From Mycolicibacillus koreensis (GTDB taxonomy: Bacteria; Actinomycetota; Actinomycetes; Mycobacteriales; Mycobacteriaceae), in NCBI RefSeq assembly GCF_002104795.1, contig NZ_NCXO01000011.1, forward strand, positions 1 to 64,000: a stretch of 64,000 bases of DNA, read 5' to 3'. A program made the translations under genes and the position numbers. Under the pieces are notes generated by a model that searched no databases, was not told where the DNA came from, and was given only the letters and a program-made list of their open reading frames with translations. Below are positions 35,941-45,506 of this stretch, piece after piece; within the stretch, counting starts at the first letter, position 1; each line of letters starts with the position of its first letter.

Positions 35941-36855
35941 ATGTACACCCCGCCCACCTCATCTTCCGAGGCCCCGCGCCTGCGTCCCCGTTTCGATGAC
36001 GTGCAGGCCCACTACGACCTCTCCGATGACTTCTTCGCCCTCTTCCAGGACCCGAGCCGCACCTACAGCTGCGCCTATTTCGAGCCACCGGAGCTGACCC
36101 TGGAGCAGGCCCAGGTCGCCAAGGTCGACCTCAACCTCGACAAGCTGGATCTGCAACCCGGGATGACCCTGCTCGACATCGGCTGCGGCTGGGGCGCGAC
36201 GATGCGTCGCGCGATCGAGAAGTACGACGTCAACGTCATCGGGTTGACCCTGTCGAAGAACCAGCGGGCCTACTCGCAGCGACTGCTCAACAGCGTCGGC
36301 GGCAACCGCGACCGCCTGGTGCTGTTGCAGGGGTGGGAGCAGTTCCGCACCCCCGTCGACCGGATCGTGTCGATCGAGGCATTCGAGCACTTCGGCCATG
36401 AACGCTACGACGATTTCTTTGCGCGCTGCTTCGACATCCTGCCCGACGACGGCCGGATGACCATTCAAAGCAGCGCCAGCTACCACCCGTACGAGTTGAA
36501 CGCCCGCGGCAAGAAGCTGACCTTCGAGACCGCCCGGTTCATCAAGTTCATCGTCACCGAGATCTTCCCGAAGGGGCGTCTGCCGAGCACGCAGATGATG
36601 ATCGACCACGGTGAGAAGGCCGGGTTCGCCGTGGAGGAGGCGCTGTCGCTGCGCCCGCACTACATCAAGACGCTGCACCTGTGGTCCGAGGCGCTCAAAG
36701 CCAACCGGGACCGTGCCATCGAGGTGACCTCCGAGGAGGTCTACCAGCGTTACATGCGGTATCTGACCGGCTGCGAGTACTACTTCCGCGACGAGGTTCT
36801 CGACGTCAGCCTGGTCAGCTACCACAAGTCGGCGGCGACGAGCGCCACCGACTGA
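35941..36855 (+). CDS. Mycolic acid methyltransferase, MmaA4/Hma-like
   Basis: A 304-residue SAM-dependent enzyme of the cyclopropane-fatty-acid synthase family. The SAM motif [15 protein letters not shown] is at about 78-92 and [10 protein letters not shown] near 144-153. The sequence is much closer to MmaA4 (hydroxymycolate synthase, Rv0642c) than to PcaA, CmaA or UmaA, for instance [20 protein letters not shown] and [13 protein letters not shown]. MmaA4 forms the hydroxymycolate precursor of keto- and methoxy-mycolates. ATG 35941 follows AAGGATC; an alternative leaderless GTG at 35851 would add 30 basic residues. In M. tuberculosis mmaA4 is elsewhere, so this copy is displaced to the lpdC region. 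Confidence 0.85.
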   Translation: MYTPPTSSSEAPRLRPRFDDVQAHYDLSDDFFALFQDPSRTYSCAYFEPPELTLEQAQVAKVDLNLDKLDLQPGMTLLDIGCGWGATMRRAIEKYDVNVIGLTLSKNQRAYSQRLLNSVGGNRDRLVLLQGWEQFRTPVDRIVSIEAFEHFGHERYDDFFARCFDILPDDGRMTIQSSASYHPYELNARGKKLTFETARFIKFIVTEIFPKGRLPSTQMMIDHGEKAGFAVEEALSLRPHYIKTLHLWSEALKANRDRAIEVTSEEVYQRYMRYLTGCEYYFRDEVLDVSLVSYHKSAATSATD

Positions 36856-36873
36856 GCCGCCGGGGGGTTCGCT

Positions 36874-37533
36874 TTAGTACGGGATGATGCCGGCCAGGCA
36901 GCGCCCGCCCATCGGGACGGTGACCTCGCAGTAGTAGTGGCCGTAGAGCGGCGCGGCGGCGGCCACCGAGGCGAACACCGCGGTCATCACCCCGACCGAT
37001 AACGCCGCGACCAGCGGTTTGTTGCTGGCCATCGCCAGGATCAGGCCCATCACGATGGTGACCACCGTGTAGATCAGCACCACGAACACCGCCGGGGTCT
37101 TGACCCCCAGCGCCACCCACCAGTAGTACAGGCCCACCCCGAGCGCGCCGGCGGGGATCCACACCGCGGCGAGCACCAGCACCAGCTTCCACCACTTCAC
37201 GGCGGTGTACTGGCCGGGGACGACCACCGACCGCGGCGCCGACTGCTCGGCGGCCTCGTCGGTGATGTCGGCGTAGGCGTAGCCGGCCGGGGCGACGTCG
37301 CCGGAATCGAGATCGAGGCGCGAGTCGAGGTCCGGGTCGACGACCTGCAGCGGTTCCGGGAACGGCCCGGAGTCGAACAGCGGTGCCGACGTCGGCTCGG
37401 TCAGCGGCAGCGCCGCGGTGTCCACCCGCTGCTCGGCCGCCGACTCTGGCGCGTCGGACGTCTCGGTCGGGACGTCACCGTCGGGGGTGTCGGACGTGTC
37501 GGGGACGTCGGCTTCGTCGCGGGAATCAGCCAC
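36874..37533 (-). CDS. Membrane protein with acidic N-terminus (Rv0461-like)
   Basis: A 219-residue protein. The first 110 residues are acidic and low complexity (repeats of DTSDTPDGD and TSDAPES), then four transmembrane segments follow between about 125 and 212 (VLVLAAVWIPAGALGVGLYYW region onward). The C-terminus CLAGIIPY has a cysteine. It matches the position of Rv0461, a transmembrane protein of unknown function. GTG 37533 overlaps the upstream gene by 8 nt. It converges with the methyltransferase gene, 18 nt away. Confidence 0.7.
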   Translation of the reverse strand: MADSRDEADVPDTSDTPDGDVPTETSDAPESAAEQRVDTAALPLTEPTSAPLFDSGPFPEPLQVVDPDLDSRLDLDSGDVAPAGYAYADITDEAAEQSAPRSVVVPGQYTAVKWWKLVLVLAAVWIPAGALGVGLYYWWVALGVKTPAVFVVLIYTVVTIVMGLILAMASNKPLVAALSVGVMTAVFASVAAAAPLYGHYYCEVTVPMGGRCLAGIIPY

Positions 37534-37804
37534 TGGAGACCACCTCGATCGCGGCCAGCGTCGCGAACCAACCGGGCGCGATGGCCACCACGAACGCCCC
37601 GGCCGCGGTCAGCCAGCGCCGGCCCGCGAACAGCATCGTCGCCAACCCCAGCACGGTGGGCACCCCGAGTACCACCGCGATCACCACGTCGGGGCGTACC
37701 CGGGCGTCGATGAGCAGGCTGGCCCCGATCGCGGCGACGATCCCGACCGCGACGCCGACCAGCATGGCGCTGGCCAGCACCCAGGGGCGCGGCAGAGGAA
37801 TCAC
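37526..37804 (-). CDS. Small hydrophobic membrane protein (Rv0460-like)
   Basis: A 92-residue protein with three hydrophobic helices (about 8-28, 38-58 and 64-86). It lies at the position of Rv0460, a small conserved hydrophobic protein of unknown function. GTG 37804 has TAAAGT 7 nt upstream, a leaderless pattern; a longer reading from ATG 37870 would start 7 nt after the aldehyde dehydrogenase stop and add a Pro/Arg stretch. The gene between (Rv0459, DUF779, in M. tuberculosis) is missing here. Confidence 0.6.
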   Translation of the reverse strand: MIPLPRPWVLASAMLVGVAVGIVAAIGASLLIDARVRPDVVIAVVLGVPTVLGLATMLFAGRRWLTAAGAFVVAIAPGWFATLAAIEVVSSG

Positions 37805-37876
37805 GCCGACAACTTTACTGCCGATGGCCCCCACCGCGGGGGGACCGACTCGCCGGGCCACCGCCGGCAACGGTCC

Positions 37877-39400
37877 TCAGAACAGGCCCAACGCCTGGTC
37901 ATTGTAGGAAACCAGCAGGTTTTTCGTCTGCTGATAGTGCTCGAGGGCCATCTTGTGGTTCTCCCGGCCGATCCCGGACTGCTTGTAGCCGCCGAACGCC
38001 GCGTGGGCGGGGTAGACGTGATAGCAGTTGGTCCACACCCGGCCGGCCTTGATGTCGCGGCCCGCCCGGTAGGCGGTGTTGATGTCGCGGCTCCACACCC
38101 CGGCACCGAGTCCGTAGAGGGTGTCGTTGGCGATCGCGATGGCCTCGTCGTAGTCGGTGAACGAGGTGACGGTGACGACGGGGCCGAAGATCTCCTCCTG
38201 GAAGACCCGCATCCTGTTGTTCCCGCCGAAGATGGTGGGTTGCACGTAGTAGCCCCCGGCGAGGTCCCCGCCCAGATCGGCGCGTTCACCGCCGGAGATC
38301 ACCGTCGCGCCCTCCTCACGCCCGATCGCGATGTAGGACAGCACCTTCTCCAACTGTTGTTTGGAGGCCTGGCTGCCGACCATGGTGGTGGTGTCCAGCG
38401 GATCGCCCTGACGGATCGCCTTGGTGCGGATGGCGGCCAACTCCACGAACTCGTCGTAGATGTCGGCCTGGACCAGCGACCGCGACGGGCAGGTGCACAC
38501 CTCCCCCTGGTTCAGCGCGAAGCCGACGAATCCCTCCAGGGCCTTGTCCTGGTAGGCGTCGGGCGCGTCGAGCACGTCGGAGAAGAAGATGTTGGGGCTC
38601 TTGCCGCCGAGTTCCAGGGTGACCGGGATGAGGTTGGCGCTGGCGTACTGCATGATCAGCCGGCCGGTGGAGGTCTCGCCGGTGAACGCGATCTTGGCGA
38701 TCCGGTTGCTCGACGCCAGCGGCTTACCGGCCTCCTCGCCGAACCCGTTGACCACGTTGACCACCCCGGGCGGGAGCAGATCGCCGATGAGGCCCATCAG
38801 GTACAGGATCGACGCCGGGGTCTGCTCGGCGGGTTTGAGCACCACCGTGTTCCCGGCGGCCAGTGCCGGCGCCAGCTTCCACACCGCCATCAGCAGCGGG
38901 AAGTTCCACGGGATGATCTGGCCGACCACCCCGAGCGGTTCGTGGAAGTGGTAGGCGATCGTGTCCTCGTCGATCTGGGACAAGCTGCCCTCCTGGGCGC
39001 GGATCACCCCGGCGAAATAGCGGAAATGGTCGGCGGCCAACGGCAGGTCGGCGGCCAGACACTCCCGGATCGGTTTGCCGTTGTCCCAGGACTCGGCGAC
39101 CGCCAGCGCGTCGAGGTTCGCCTCGATACGGTCGGCGATCGCCAGCAGCACCCCGGCGCGCTCGGCCGGGGCGGTCTTGCCCCAGGCGGGGGCGGCGGCG
39201 TGCGCGGCGTCGAGGGCTTTGTCGATGTCGGCGCCGTCGGAGCGGGGCACCTCGCAGAACACCTGGCCGGTCACCGGGGAGATGTTCTCGAAGTACCGGC
39301 CGGCCACCGGCGGCTCCCACTGCCCGCCGATGAAGTTGCCGTACCGCGACTCGAAGCTCATCAACGCATCCGGGGTTCCGGGCCGTGCATAGACCGTCAT
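37877..39400 (-). CDS. NAD-dependent aldehyde dehydrogenase (Rv0458-like)
   Basis: A 507-residue ALDH. The fold motifs are [45 protein letters not shown] and catalytic Cys in [11 protein letters not shown], with a C-terminal [20 protein letters not shown] segment. It resembles ExaC/acetaldehyde dehydrogenases that oxidise short aliphatic aldehydes. GAGGAGTGTGCGCTG precedes the ATG. It is divergent from the prolyl oligopeptidase pseudogene and upstream of the two small membrane proteins, so it may be transcribed with them. Confidence 0.93.
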   Translation of the reverse strand: MTVYARPGTPDALMSFESRYGNFIGGQWEPPVAGRYFENISPVTGQVFCEVPRSDGADIDKALDAAHAAAPAWGKTAPAERAGVLLAIADRIEANLDALAVAESWDNGKPIRECLAADLPLAADHFRYFAGVIRAQEGSLSQIDEDTIAYHFHEPLGVVGQIIPWNFPLLMAVWKLAPALAAGNTVVLKPAEQTPASILYLMGLIGDLLPPGVVNVVNGFGEEAGKPLASSNRIAKIAFTGETSTGRLIMQYASANLIPVTLELGGKSPNIFFSDVLDAPDAYQDKALEGFVGFALNQGEVCTCPSRSLVQADIYDEFVELAAIRTKAIRQGDPLDTTTMVGSQASKQQLEKVLSYIAIGREEGATVISGGERADLGGDLAGGYYVQPTIFGGNNRMRVFQEEIFGPVVTVTSFTDYDEAIAIANDTLYGLGAGVWSRDINTAYRAGRDIKAGRVWTNCYHVYPAHAAFGGYKQSGIGRENHKMALEHYQQTKNLLVSYNDQALGLF

Positions 39401-39466
39401 CAGCGCACACTCCTCGTCTCACGGTGTTATCCACCTCACACTACCGCTGCGGTCACAATGGGGCCT

Positions 39467-41491
39467 GTGAGCACCGACCCGTATCTGTGGCTGGAAGACA
39501 TCACCGGCGAGGACGCCCTGGACTGGGTGCGCGCCCGCAACGCGCCGACGGTCGCGGAGTTCGCCGGCGAGGAGTTCGAGGCCCGCCGGGCGGCCGCCCT
39601 GGAGGTCCTCGACACCGACGCCCGCATCCCGTATGTCCGGCGCCGCGGCGATCATCTGTACAACTTCTGGCGCGACGCCGCCAACCCACGGGGGCTGTGG
39701 CGGCGCACCACGTTGGAGAGCTACCGCAGCGACAACCCCGTCTGGGAGGTGCTCATCGACGTCGACGAGTTGGGCCGACGCGACGACACCAACTGGGTGT
39801 GGGCCGGCGCAGACGTGATCGCCCCGGAGCACACCCGGGCCTTGGTGGCGTTGTCCGCCGGCGGATCGGACGCGGCGATCGTGCGCGAATTCGACATGAC
39901 CACCGGCGAGTTCGTCGCGGACGGGTTTCGTCTGCCGGAGGCCAAAAGTCATCTCAGCTGGCTCGACCGGGATACCGTGTTGGTCGGTACCGATTTCGGA
40001 CCGGACTCGCTGACCGATTCGGGATACCCGCGGATAGTCAAGCGCTGGCGCCGGGGTCAGCCGTTGGCCGAGGCGCAAACCGTGTTCAGCGGTGCATCCG
40101 GCGATGTCACCGTCGCCGCCCGGGTAGATCGCACACCGGGTTTCCAGCGCACCTTCATCAGCCGCGCCATCGACTTCTTCAACGACGAGGTCTACCAGTT
40201 GCGGGAGGAGGACAACGGCGACGCGGAGCTGATCCGCATCGACGCCCCCACCGACGCCACCGTGTCGGTGCACCGGCAGTGGCTGTTGATCGAATTGCGC
40301 AGCGAGTGGCTCACCGGCACAGCGGGTTACCGCGCCGGGTCGCTGTTGGCGGCCGATTACGATCAGTTCCTTGCGGGTACGGCCGAATTGCAGGTGGTGT
40401 TCACCCCCGACGACCACACCGCGCTGCACCACTATGCGTGGACCCGCGATTCGCTGGTCCTGGTGACGTTGCACGACGTGACCAGCCGGGTGCAGATCGT
40501 CACCCCCGGCGACTGGACTGCCACTCCAGTCTCGGAAATCCCGGCGAACGTCACCGCGTCGATCGTCGCCGCCGACGCCACCGACGCCAGCGACAACGAG
40601 ATCTTCCTCGACTACAGAGGTTTCACCAGCCCGTCGCGGCTTCTGCACGGATCGGCCGGCGGTCCGCTGACCGAGATCAAGTCCGCCCCGGCGTTCTTCG
40701 ACGCCGACGACATCAGCGTCACCCAGCACTTCGCCACCTCGCCCGACGGCACCGCGGTCCCCTACTTCGTGGTGCGCCCGGCCGATGCGAGCGGGCCGAC
40801 CCTGCTCGGCGGATACGGCGGTTTCGAGGTGGCCCGCACCCCCGACTACGACGGGGTGCTGGGGCGGCTGTGGTTGGCACGCGGCGGCACCTATGTGCTG
40901 GCCAACATCCGTGGCGGCGGCGAATACGGTCCGCTGTGGCACACCCAGGCGATGCGGGAGAACCGGCACAGGGTGGCCGAGGATTTCGCCGCGGTCGCCG
41001 CCGACCTCGCCGATCGCGGCATCACCACCGCCGAACATCTCGGCGCCCAGGGCGGCAGCAACGGCGGACTGCTGATGGGCATCATGTTGACTGCCTACCC
41101 ACAGCTGTTCGGCGCGCTGGTGTGCAGTGTCCCGCTGCTGGACATGAGCCGCTATCACCGGCTGCTGGCGGGCGCGTCCTGGGTCGCCTAATACGGCGAC
41201 CCCGACAACCCCAGCGACTGGGAGTTCATCAAGAGATACTCGCCGTACCACAACATCTCAGCTGACGTGGACTACCCGGCGCTGTTGATGACCAGCTCCA
41301 CCCGCGATGACCGGGTACATCCCGGGCATGCGCGCAAGATGACCGCCGCGCTGGAGGCGGCCGGCCACCGGGTGCGCTACTACGAGAACATCGAGGGCGG
41401 GCACGCCGGGGCGGCCGACAACGCCCAGACGGCGTTCAAGGTGGCGTTGAGTTACTCGTTTTTGTGGGCGGCGTTGACCGGCAGCGACTGA
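39467..41491 (+). pseudogene. Prolyl oligopeptidase (S9) with in-frame TAA (Rv0457c-like)
   Basis: A frame of 675 codons encodes an S9 family peptidase (beta-propeller about 60-400, alpha/beta hydrolase about 420-674), interrupted only by TAA at 41189-41191. Catalytic Ser531 (QGGSNGG) is before the stop; Asp615 (TRDDRVHP) and His646 (EGGHAG) lie after it. Relatives read WVAEYGDPD here, so a GAA/GAG to TAA change is the simplest cause. The truncated product would lack two triad residues. Downstream sequence stays in frame and conserved, so the mutation is recent or a sequencing error. Start GTG 39467 or ATG 39458. Confidence 0.9.
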
Positions 41492-41515
41492 GCCCGCCGC
41501 GCCGGGCCGCAGTGC

Positions 41516-41890
41516 TCAGCCGATGCGGCCCACCAGCACCTGGCCGTCGGCGCCGATCCGGGTGGCATACACCGGCACGGCCACAGCCGGGTCGTCGAGG
41601 CAGGCGCCGTCGTCGAGGGCGAACGCCTGCTTTTTGATCGGGGAGAGCACGACGGCGCGCCCGCCGCGGTCACCGGTCAGGCCGCGGGAGAGCACCGCCG
41701 CCCCGGAGAACGGGTCGATGTTGCCCAGGGCGCGCAGCGTGCCGTCGTCGAGGCGGAACAGGGCGGCCTGCGAGCCGTCGTCGAGCAACACGCCCACCCC
41801 GCGGCCGGGAATCAGGTGGTCGTAGGCGCACGCCGGGGTCCACGTGGCGGCGTCGGTGATCAGGTCGGTCCGGTCGTCCAGCAGAGTCAT
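41516..41890 (-). CDS. nirD: Nitrite reductase small subunit
   Basis: A 124-residue Rieske-like subunit of assimilatory NADH-nitrite reductase. The region FRLDDGTLRALGNIDPFSGAAVLSRG and the C-terminal LSPIKKQAFALDDGACLDD resemble NirD, which carries the Rieske fold but not necessarily the cluster: the CxH pairs of true Rieske proteins are absent here, as in other NirD proteins. ATG 41890 is preferred because AAGGAGG lies 7 nt upstream; it overlaps the nirB stop by 1 nt. It works with nirB in reducing nitrite to ammonium. Confidence 0.92.
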   Translation of the reverse strand: MTLLDDRTDLITDAATWTPACAYDHLIPGRGVGVLLDDGSQAALFRLDDGTLRALGNIDPFSGAAVLSRGLTGDRGGRAVVLSPIKKQAFALDDGACLDDPAVAVPVYATRIGADGQVLVGRIG

Positions 41891-44484
41891 CACAGATCCT
41901 CCTTTTCAGATCGCAATCCCGGCATGCCGATGGCCACCGGGGCGGGCACCTTGCGCCCGTTGTGGTCGACGAAGCTCACCGTCTCGTCCTCGGCGTCAGG
42001 AGCGTTGACGAACGAGACGAACCGGGAGAGTTTGTCGGGGTCGTCCAGCACGCCTTTCCATTCGCACTGGTAGCCCTCGACGTGCCGCTCCATCGCGGCC
42101 TCGAATTCGGCGGCCAGTCCCAGCGAGTCGTCGCAGACGACGTCGCGCAGATGCTCCAGCCCACCGTCGAGTTCTTCCAGCCACGGCGCGGTGCGCTGCA
42201 ACCGGTCGGCGGTGCGGATGTAGAACATCAGGAACCGGTCGATGTAGCGAACCAGCGTCTCGTCGTCGAGATCACTGGCCAACAGTTGGGCGTGCCGGGG
42301 TGTCATGCCGCCGTTGCCGCAGACGTAGAGGTTCCAACCGATCTCGGTGGCGATCACCCCGACGTCCTTGCCGCGCGCCTCGGCGCATTCGCGCGCGCAC
42401 CCGGAGACGCCCATCTTGATCTTGTGCGGGGCCCGCAGCCCTCGGTAGCGCAACTCCAGGTCGATGGCCATCTGCACCGAGTCCTGCTGGCCGTAGCGGC
42501 ACCAGTCGCTGCCGACACAACTTTTCACGGTGCGCAGCGACTTGCCGTAGGCCTGGCCGGATTCCATGCCGGCGTCGACCAACCGTTTCCAGATGGCGGG
42601 CAACTGGTCGACTCGGGCACCGAACAGGTCGATGCGCTGGCCACCGGTGATCTTGGTGTAGAGCCCGAAGTCCTGGGCGATCTGGCCGATCAGGATGAGG
42701 TGTTCGGGTTTGATGTCCCCGCCCGGGACACGAGGCACCACCGAGTAGGTGCCGTTGCGCTGGATGTTGGCCAAAAAGTGGTCGTTGGAATCCTGCAGCG
42801 AGGCCTGCTCACCGTCGAGGATGTGCTCGCTTCCGGTCGACGCCAGGATAGAAGCGACGGTGGGTTTGCATATGTCGCAACCCTTTCCGGTGCCAAAGCG
42901 CTCGATCATCCCGGAGAAGGTCCGGATCTCGGTGGCCGAGATGATCTCGAACAGTTCCGCGCGCGACTGGGGGAAGTGCTCGCACAACGATTTCGACTGC
43001 TCGACCCCTTCGGCTTCCAGGATCTGCTTCAGCAGCGGGATGCACGATCCGCAGGAGGTTCCGGCCTTGGTGCGGTCTTTGAGCATCGCCACGTCGGTGC
43101 AGCCGTCGGCGATCGCGCACTTCAGATCGCCCTTGCTGACGTTGTTGCAGGAGCAGATCTGCGCGGCGTCGGGCAGTGCCCCAACCCCGAGTGCCGGCGT
43201 ACCGTCGGCGGCCGCCGGGGTGATCAGGCTCATCGGGTCGCCGGGCAGCGTCGAGCCGATCATCGGGCGCAGCATCCCGTAGGCCGAGGCGTCACCGACC
43301 AGGATGCCGCCGAGCAGGGTGGCGGCATCGTCGGAGAGCACCAGTTTGGCGTAGGTGCGTTTCACCGGGTCGTTGACGACGACCTGCAGACAGTTCGGGG
43401 TGGAGCCGAGTGCGTCGCCGAAGCTGGCGACGTCGACCCCGAGCAGCTTGAGTTTGGTCGACATGTCCGCGCCGGGGAACTCCGCCGCCCCCTCGAGCAG
43501 CCGGTCGACCACCACTTCGGCGGTGGCGTAGCCCGGCCCGACCAGCCCGTAGCAACGGCCCTCGATCGCCGCGACCTCCCCGATCGCGTAGATGTCGGGG
43601 TCGTTGGTGACACAGGACAGGTCGGTGAGCACGCCGCCGCGCTCGGCGAGTTGCACCCCTGCCGCGGCGGCCAGTTCGTCGCGGGGGCGCACCCCGGCGG
43701 CGAAGATCACCAGCCCGGCGTCGATGGTCTCCGAATCCGACAGCCGGACCTGCAACGCGGTGGCGCCGTCGGGGTAGGTCTTCTCGGTGATCGCCTCGGT
43801 GCCCACCCCGGTGTGCACCTCGATGCCCAGGTCGGCGATGAGGCTGCCCAACAGTGACCCACCGGCGTCGTCGAGTTGGGCGGCCATCAGCCGCGGCGAC
43901 TTCTCCACGATGTGGGTGTGCAGCCCGAACCCGCGCAGCGCGTTGGCGGCCTCCAGGCCGAGCAGCCCGCCGCCGATCACCACCCCGGCGGTGGTGTGAC
44001 CGCCCGCGAGGGTGGCCTCGGTGTCGGCGCGGATGGCGTCGAGGTCATCGAGGGTGCGGTAGACGTGGCAGCCGGGCAGGTCGTGGCCCGGCACCGGCGG
44101 GACGAACGCGGAGGAACCGGTGGCCAGCACGAGGGTGTCGTAGCGGTGGCAGGCGCCGTCGGCGGCGGTGACGGTCTTGGCGACGCGGTCGATGGCCGAG
44201 ACCCGGGTGCTCAGCAGCAGCCGCACCCGCTCGTCGCCGGCGTAATCGTTGCCGGGCAAGGCCAGCCGGTCGCGATCCCAGCCCTCGGTGTAGGAGGTCA
44301 GCGCCACCCGGTCGTAGGCGGCGTTGGATTCCTCGGCGAGTACGGTGATGCGCCACCGCGCTTCGGTGTCGCGGGCCCGCAGCGCTTCGACGAAACGGTG
44401 CCCGACCATGCCGTGACCGACCACCACGACGTCACGGGGCGCACCGGTGGTCCCGGTGCGGTCGTGTGCTGCGGTCGCGGCCAT
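41890..44484 (-). CDS. nirB: NADH-dependent nitrite reductase large subunit
   Basis: An 864-residue flavoprotein with siroheme and Fe-S clusters that reduces nitrite to ammonium. The N-terminal FAD/NADH domains (VVVVGHGMVGHRFVEAL, then GGGLLGLEAANALRGFG) are followed by a BFD-like [2Fe-2S] domain (CSCNNVSKGDL, CGSC), a ferredoxin-like nitrite/sulfite reductase domain and the siroheme/[4Fe-4S] cysteines in CVGSDWC and SGCARECAEA (C-x5-C and C-x3-C). ATG 44484 has TAGCGT 7 nt upstream, and a GlnR-type box lies 24-39 nt upstream, so nitrogen control is expected. Confidence 0.95.
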   Translation of the reverse strand: MAATAAHDRTGTTGAPRDVVVVGHGMVGHRFVEALRARDTEARWRITVLAEESNAAYDRVALTSYTEGWDRDRLALPGNDYAGDERVRLLLSTRVSAIDRVAKTVTAADGACHRYDTLVLATGSSAFVPPVPGHDLPGCHVYRTLDDLDAIRADTEATLAGGHTTAGVVIGGGLLGLEAANALRGFGLHTHIVEKSPRLMAAQLDDAGGSLLGSLIADLGIEVHTGVGTEAITEKTYPDGATALQVRLSDSETIDAGLVIFAAGVRPRDELAAAAGVQLAERGGVLTDLSCVTNDPDIYAIGEVAAIEGRCYGLVGPGYATAEVVVDRLLEGAAEFPGADMSTKLKLLGVDVASFGDALGSTPNCLQVVVNDPVKRTYAKLVLSDDAATLLGGILVGDASAYGMLRPMIGSTLPGDPMSLITPAAADGTPALGVGALPDAAQICSCNNVSKGDLKCAIADGCTDVAMLKDRTKAGTSCGSCIPLLKQILEAEGVEQSKSLCEHFPQSRAELFEIISATEIRTFSGMIERFGTGKGCDICKPTVASILASTGSEHILDGEQASLQDSNDHFLANIQRNGTYSVVPRVPGGDIKPEHLILIGQIAQDFGLYTKITGGQRIDLFGARVDQLPAIWKRLVDAGMESGQAYGKSLRTVKSCVGSDWCRYGQQDSVQMAIDLELRYRGLRAPHKIKMGVSGCARECAEARGKDVGVIATEIGWNLYVCGNGGMTPRHAQLLASDLDDETLVRYIDRFLMFYIRTADRLQRTAPWLEELDGGLEHLRDVVCDDSLGLAAEFEAAMERHVEGYQCEWKGVLDDPDKLSRFVSFVNAPDAEDETVSFVDHNGRKVPAPVAIGMPGLRSEKEDL

Positions 44485-44507
44485 GCGATCAACGCTAGGA
44501 AGGCCAC

Positions 44508-44523
44508 GTTTCCGCCACGTAAC
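44508..44523 (-). promoter_or_regulatory. GlnR-type box upstream of nirBD
   Basis: On the minus strand it reads GTTAC-gtggcg-GAAAC, a perfect fit to the actinobacterial GlnR half-site pattern gTnAC-n6-GaAAc. It is 24-39 nt upstream of the nirB start, over the -35 zone. Any second half-box further upstream is weak. Confidence 0.65.
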
Positions 44524-44615
44524 GTCAACTTGGTGATGCGCTGTGAAAACGGGCGAAAACCCGCGCCCACGAGTGACTCACGGCACATCTTCGGGCATTC
44601 GGACCGACTCGGGTT

Positions 44616-44637
44616 GTGACGTAACCGATTCCGTCAC
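44616..44637. promoter_or_regulatory. Inverted repeat in the nirB upstream region
   Basis: GTGACG and CGTCAC flank TAACCGATTC. It lies between the membrane-protein gene stop (44664) and the GlnR box, so it could be a terminator for the former or another nirB control site. Confidence 0.4.
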
Positions 44638-44663
44638 CGGGATGTGAGCCACTCCGTATCGGG

Positions 44664-45506
44664 TCAGCCGCGATGGCGCATCCCGCCGAGGATGGCGGCG
44701 AACACCCCGATGATCACCAGTGCGCCACCGGCGGCCAGGGTCAGGTTCAGCCACTGATGCAGCCCGGTGACGGCCGTGTCGACCAGCACGTCGGCGATGC
44801 GCCGCACGTCACCGGCGGTGGTGTTCAGCGCGGTGGCGACGAACCGGCGGCCCACTTCGATGCCGGCCCAGCCGGCCGCTCCCACCAGCAGCGCCGACAC
44901 CCCGAGGGCGGCCAGGGCCTTGCCGCGCCGTCGCGCCACCGCCAGTGCCCCGAGGGCTCCGGCCGCGGCGAGCACCGCCGCGCCGAGGCTGACTACCGGA
45001 CCCCACAGCGTCAGCGGGTGCAGTCGGCCGGCTCGCAGCCACTGGGCCTCGGCGGGTACGGCGGCGACCGGCACCGTCACGGTGTCGGGCACCGTGACGT
45101 CGTGCTGGTCGAGGAAGTGCCGGAAGCCGGCGTCGTTGAGCATCGGGGCGAGGTCGACGGTGAACTCGTCGCCCTCGGCGGTGTCGGTGAACGCCCAGCG
45201 GTGCGCCTCGGAGTTGAGGTGGGCGAACTGGGCGGGGAACTGCGGCCCGCGGGTGTACCCGGCGGCCACACCCTCCACCAGCGCGCTGTCGGCACTGCCG
45301 CCGTTCTCGGTGATCAGCACCATCGCCTGGGTGCTCAGCTGCGAGGCGACCGCGTCCTGCAGCGCCGGATCGGTGGCGGCGCGCTGCGCGAGGTCGGCGT
45401 AGCCGCCGGCGTCGACGAGGTGGCGCTGCGCCCAGCCGGCGGGCACGGCCACCGCCAGGGCGGCGGTGGCGATCAGCCACAACAGCAGGGTCGCGGCAAG
45501 CCGCAC
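44664..45506 (-). CDS. Membrane protein of unknown function
   Basis: A 280-residue protein: one N-terminal helix (about 2-22), an extracytoplasmic domain of about 150 residues (contains LVDAGGYADLAQRAATDPALQDAV and the segment VTVPDTVTVPVAAVP), then three to four hydrophobic helices in the C-terminal 110 residues. I do not recognise the family. GTG 45506 shares one base with the stop of the aldehyde dehydrogenase gene (TAGTG), so the two form one transcription unit. The stop is 27 nt before the palindrome at 44616-44637. Confidence 0.6.
   Translation of the reverse strand: MRLAATLLLWLIATAALAVAVPAGWAQRHLVDAGGYADLAQRAATDPALQDAVASQLSTQAMVLITENGGSADSALVEGVAAGYTRGPQFPAQFAHLNSEAHRWAFTDTAEGDEFTVDLAPMLNDAGFRHFLDQHDVTVPDTVTVPVAAVPAEAQWLRAGRLHPLTLWGPVVSLGAAVLAAAGALGALAVARRRGKALAALGVSALLVGAAGWAGIEVGRRFVATALNTTAGDVRRIADVLVDTAVTGLHQWLNLTLAAGGALVIIGVFAAILGGMRHRG

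Noticed and set aside
37418..41191. A 1257-codon open frame on the plus strand
   Set aside because: Its first two thirds lie antisense to the aldehyde dehydrogenase and membrane-protein genes and have no family resemblance; only the part from 39458 is a real gene, the prolyl oligopeptidase.
41189..41191. Possible recoding of TAA in the prolyl oligopeptidase
   Set aside because: TAA is not used for selenocysteine or pyrrolysine, and there is no downstream stem-loop; a mutation or error is simpler.
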